In this document: positions 62,774 to 64,000 of the stretch, in pieces
Numbering within the stretch: the first letter of the stretch is position 1
How the letters are laid out: every line of letters begins with the position of its first letter
NCBI GenBank assembly: GCA_002730555.1
Contig: PCAM01000002.1
Location: 120,860 to 184,859 of the forward strand
Source of the DNA: Chloroflexota bacterium
Lineage (GTDB): Bacteria; Chloroflexota; Dehalococcoidia; Lucifugimonadales; Lucifugimonadaceae
Length of the DNA: 64,000 nucleotides
Direction: 5' to 3'
Made by a program: the position numbers and the translations under genes
Notes under the pieces: generated by a model
What the model saw: the letters and a program-made list of their open reading frames with translations, nothing else
Databases searched by the model: none
Told to the model about the DNA's origin: nothing

Positions 62774-64000
62774 TTATTCGTAGTCGGCATCCAGCGAATA
62801 AGACCACCCGTTAGTGGGTTGGTATGCTTTTGATTTCCAGATGATTTCTGCAGCAGCACCAGCCTGCCAGCACCAAGAGTCATTCCACCATCGTCCCTTC
62901 CAGGTTGCCCCCCAACTGCCGGGGGAGCACGAGCCAGGCCAAATTGTGAGGCCACCAGCAATCCAACCCTCGCCCTCAAACTTCAAGGCGTCCTGACCAT
63001 TGATCTGTTTTTTATTCATAGTGAGCGATACATCCCCCCTGGCAGAAACTACACACAACGCTTCACCGTGAGCATAACCTCGCAGAGACCCCCCATATGC
63101 ACTCTGACCATCACCCGTGAAGTACCAGACTTCAACTTCCCCTCCGACACTCAACTTCAGCCAACAGCCGTCTTGTACGATCGGAATTTCGCCCTGCGCC
63201 CTTGCGTAGACACCAGTCATCCCCCCATTGTCTGAGGAGATCTTTTCTACCAGCTGTTCAAAGCCGTTGTCTTCGAGTATCTCCTTGCTGGCACTGTTTA
63301 TTCGTCCAAACAGCAAAGACGCACCGACAGCGGCTCCAAACTCCTCGATCTTTCCGTCCCCCATCAAACCTGCGTATAGAACACTTTCTCCAAAACCAAA
63401 GACGCCTGCAACCGTATCAAGGGTGATTGCTTCGAGTTCGAAACCATCGTTATAGGTCACGCCTCCCTGGATGTTTTTATTACCTGGTGCAGTGGTGATC
63501 TCAAGCCGGAAGTCAGCGTGTTCAATGTCATATGTGAACATATGAGCCTTCACGTTCTTCCCGCCTATAGTGAAATCACCTGACTTGTTGTAGCTGAAAG
63601 AGAGATGGGGAGTTTCCAGGAAAATCTCCCCTCCGTCCTTCCAACCGCCAGGACCTTCGCCGGCCTCGGCTATCTTCGTTCGAAGAGCAAGATCAAACCT
63701 CTCGAAGTCGCCTCCTGGATTGTCACCATTGTCGGTGAAAGCTACCTCCCCACGGACCAGGTGGAATGCAAGCTTGTAGTCCGAACTATCAAACTTCAAA
63801 GCTTCGCCCGCACCACCACCGAGTCCCATAAGTTTTGTCAGCTGCTGAGCTTTGTCTTCATTACCGCCATCTACGGCAAACTCTATGGCAGATATATCGA
63901 AGCATCCCTCATCTGGCTTTTCAGCTGCGTCTTCTATAGCGTCGTTCAGAACTTTGTAGGTTCCTGTGTAGTCATCCCAGTCTCCACCCCATAGCTGATA
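62774..64000 (-). CDS. Beta-rich protein of unknown function (partial, runs off the window)
   Basis: The track starts at an internal Met (63829), but the frame stays open to the window edge, so at least 408 residues are present and the true start lies beyond 64000. Upstream sequence reads YQLWGGDWDDYTGTYKVLNDAIEDAAEKPDEGCFDISAIEFAVDGG. The rest alternates charged and aromatic beta-strand-like segments (LKLSVGGEVEVWYFTGDG, MFTYDIEHADFRLEITTAPG). The C-terminus is Trp/Gly-rich (GSWGATWKGRWWNDSWCW). Base composition is clearly lower in G+C than most of the window, suggesting recent transfer. No family recognised. Confidence 0.7.
   Translation of the reverse strand, partial: YQLWGGDWDDYTGTYKVLNDAIEDAAEKPDEGCFDISAIEFAVDGGNEDKAQQLTKLMGLGGGAGEALKFDSSDYKLAFHLVRGEVAFTDNGDNPGGDFERFDLALRTKIAEAGEGPGGWKDGGEIFLETPHLSFSYNKSGDFTIGGKNVKAHMFTYDIEHADFRLEITTAPGNKNIQGGVTYNDGFELEAITLDTVAGVFGFGESVLYAGLMGDGKIEEFGAAVGASLLFGRINSASKEILEDNGFEQLVEKISSDNGGMTGVYARAQGEIPIVQDGCWLKLSVGGEVEVWYFTGDGQSAYGGSLRGYAHGEALCVVSARGDVSLTMNKKQINGQDALKFEGEGWIAGGLTIWPGSCSPGSWGATWKGRWWNDSWCWQAGAAAEIIWKSKAYQPTNGWSYSLDADYE

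Overview
The window looks like a high-G+C chromosome segment from an uncultured Chloroflexota, most likely a SAR202/Dehalococcoidia-type lineage. This is inferred from gene content: tandem enolase-superfamily paralogs, many catabolic oxidoreductases and hydrolases, a FakA-FakB-RecG cluster, a DUF1461-type membrane protein and a heliorhodopsin. No rRNA or other phylogenetic marker is present except rpmB, so the placement is an inference.

Layout. Bases 1-7000 hold a partial MlrC-type (M81) gene and five tandem minus-strand enolase-superfamily (mandelate racemase type) genes, each encoding exactly 388 aa once the starts are corrected. They are separated by palindromic dispersed repeats. Bases 7-21.8 kb carry a decayed MFS gene, a gamma-glutamyltransferase, mazG, a DUF1461-like protein, a HAD hydrolase, a CaiB/BaiF CoA-transferase, SDRs, a frameshifted membrane sensor, a SelA-like PLP enzyme, a D-2-hydroxyacid dehydrogenase, small membrane proteins, a small protein with an AT-hook-like tail, and an SDR-OYE-redoxin cluster. 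The redoxin gene has an in-frame TGA exactly where this family has the first Cys of its CxxC motif, so it is read here as a selenoprotein missed by the ORF track. Bases 21.9-42.1 kb are mostly housekeeping: recG, degV/fakB, fakA, rpmB, rpe, argH, a truncated kinase, a sulfatase, a Gfo/Idh/MocA dehydrogenase plus cupin, a MaoC hydratase, argG-argD-argB-argJ, orn, clpS and a nitrilase-family amidase.

Bases 42.4-61.9 kb look like an integrated island. Its two ends carry directly repeated, diverged copies of a tRNA-Lys 3' half, and a truncated tyrosine recombinase follows the right copy. The island carries a heliorhodopsin, a TPP-dependent enzyme, a decayed IS3-like relic, a frameshifted DUF151 nuclease gene, a three-domain membrane/phosphodiesterase/glycosyltransferase fusion, a cupredoxin-like lipoprotein, an iron-type solute-binding lipoprotein, a GT-C type membrane glycosyltransferase, UDP-sugar dehydrogenase and epimerase genes (surface glycan supply), a large BNR/VPS10-like beta-propeller protein, an MFS transporter and an acetamidase/formamidase. 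The last 1.2 kb is an AT-richer gene of unknown function running off the window.

How the genes fit together: the left third is geared to oxidising and dehydrating sugar acids and other organic acids (enolase-type dehydratases, SDRs, hydroxyacid dehydrogenase, CoA-transferase, MaoC, OYE). The middle is arginine synthesis and general housekeeping. The right is a mobile, surface-glycan and light-related accessory block. No CRISPR array, intact tRNA or rRNA gene was seen.
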